64,000 nt of DNA from Opisthorchis felineus (lineage: Eukaryota > Platyhelminthes > Trematoda > Opisthorchiida > Opisthorchiidae). Shown piece after piece: positions 63,708 through 64,000 of this stretch. The notes beneath the pieces are model-generated. The model made no database searches. It worked only from the letters and a program-made list of their open reading frames with translations, and had not been told where the DNA came from. Positions within the stretch are counted from its first letter, which is position 1. Every line of letters starts with the position of its first letter. A program made the translations under genes and the position numbers. The stretch is taken from the NCBI GenBank assembly GCA_004794785.1, contig SJOL01003041.1, forward strand, positions 97,632 to 161,631, given 5' to 3'.

Positions 63708-63888
63708 TAATTCAGCTGTAACATCCTTTCCGTGCCTAGTTGCCACGCCACCCGAAGGAAACACAGGGGCTGGGATACTGCCAGGTTGCCCAAGCCTAGA
63801 CCGGGAAAGTCGAGATGCAGAGGTCGGGTTTGAACCACGGACCTTCCGGTCAGTAAATTCACGCTCTAACCACTGAGCCATCCCGCCC
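63708..63888 (-). mobile_element. Complete tRNA-derived SINE (SINE A) with target-site duplication
   Basis: The 181-bp element reads on the minus strand. Its head resembles a tRNA with an A box (TGGCTCAGTGG) and a B box (GGTTCAAACCC) at normal spacing, followed by an unrelated body ending in gttacagctgaatta. It is bounded by a perfect 12-bp direct repeat, CGAACGTTCCTA (63696-63707 and 63889-63900). The translation of the head (MAQWLEREFTDRKVRGSNP) is a string I recall from many fluke hypothetical proteins, which are probably misannotated SINE copies. The intact duplication suggests a fairly recent insertion by LINE machinery. Confidence 0.85.
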
Positions 63889-63900
63889 CGAACGTTCCTA
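63889..63900. repeat. Target-site duplication of SINE A, right copy
   Basis: CGAACGTTCCTA, identical to 63696-63707. Confidence 0.85.
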
Positions 63901-64000
63901 GGACTAACGGTGATGACCACCACATCAACAAACGTCCACTGTAAAGAATTCTTAACAGAAACGGACAAAATGTCACCTGATGACCTCAAAACCGCAACCA

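Noticed and set aside
63810..63890. Functional tRNA gene on the minus strand
   Set aside because: The A and B boxes are good, but the acceptor-stem ends do not pair, and the segment continues into a SINE body inside a target-site duplication.
63705..63989. 94-codon protein beginning MRSSGDILSV and containing MAQWLEREF
   Set aside because: The recognisable part is the tRNA-like head of a SINE and not a gene.

Overview
The window is eukaryotic and looks like a parasitic flatworm, most likely a trematode of the opisthorchiid (liver fluke) type. That placement is an inference. It rests on long AT-rich introns, a dense layer of decayed retroelements (a non-LTR LINE with a GAT-repeat tail, Penelope-like elements, a tRNA-derived SINE), and a SINE whose antisense translation (MAQWLEREFTDRKVRGSNP) I remember from hypothetical proteins of Clonorchis and Opisthorchis. 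No prokaryotic operons, CRISPR arrays or phage features are present, and I saw no bona fide tRNA or rRNA gene.

Two protein-coding genes can be supported. The first, on the + strand, is an LSM14/RAP55/Trailer-hitch/Scd6 homologue that I assembled from five exons (12530-12910, 22158-22728, 25970-26324, 27716-27913, 30348-30642). The splice phases agree at every junction, giving 1800 nt and 599 aa. The motifs come in the family order: Lsm domain, Pro/Arg-rich linker, FDF-like box, FFD box, TFG box. The second, on the - strand, is an RBM12/SWAN homologue with five RRM domains in one uninterrupted coding exon (62437-59543, 964 aa). A good 3' splice site lies 13 nt upstream of the preferred start codon. 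Both are predicted RNA-binding proteins, but nothing in the sequence links them functionally or transcriptionally.

Layout: 1-12.5 kb is intergenic and full of relics (Penelope RT, LINE 3' ends, repeat family B, a probable LTR, microsatellites). 12.5-30.6 kb is LSM14, whose introns carry a Penelope RT/GIY-YIG relic (-), a 1.2 kb LINE relic (+), LINE tails and an (AT)n run. 30.6-59.5 kb is gene-poor, with family B copies, hammerhead-like motifs, a 51-bp LINE insertion with target-site duplication and one old SINE. 59.5-62.5 kb is RBM12. 62.5-64 kb holds a young, complete SINE with a 12-bp target-site duplication.

I did not find a clearly new biological system. The most interesting items are the reconstructed LSM14 gene, the start-site question for RBM12, the precise SINE and micro-LINE insertions, and several hammerhead-ribozyme-like motifs that may be remnants of retroelements.
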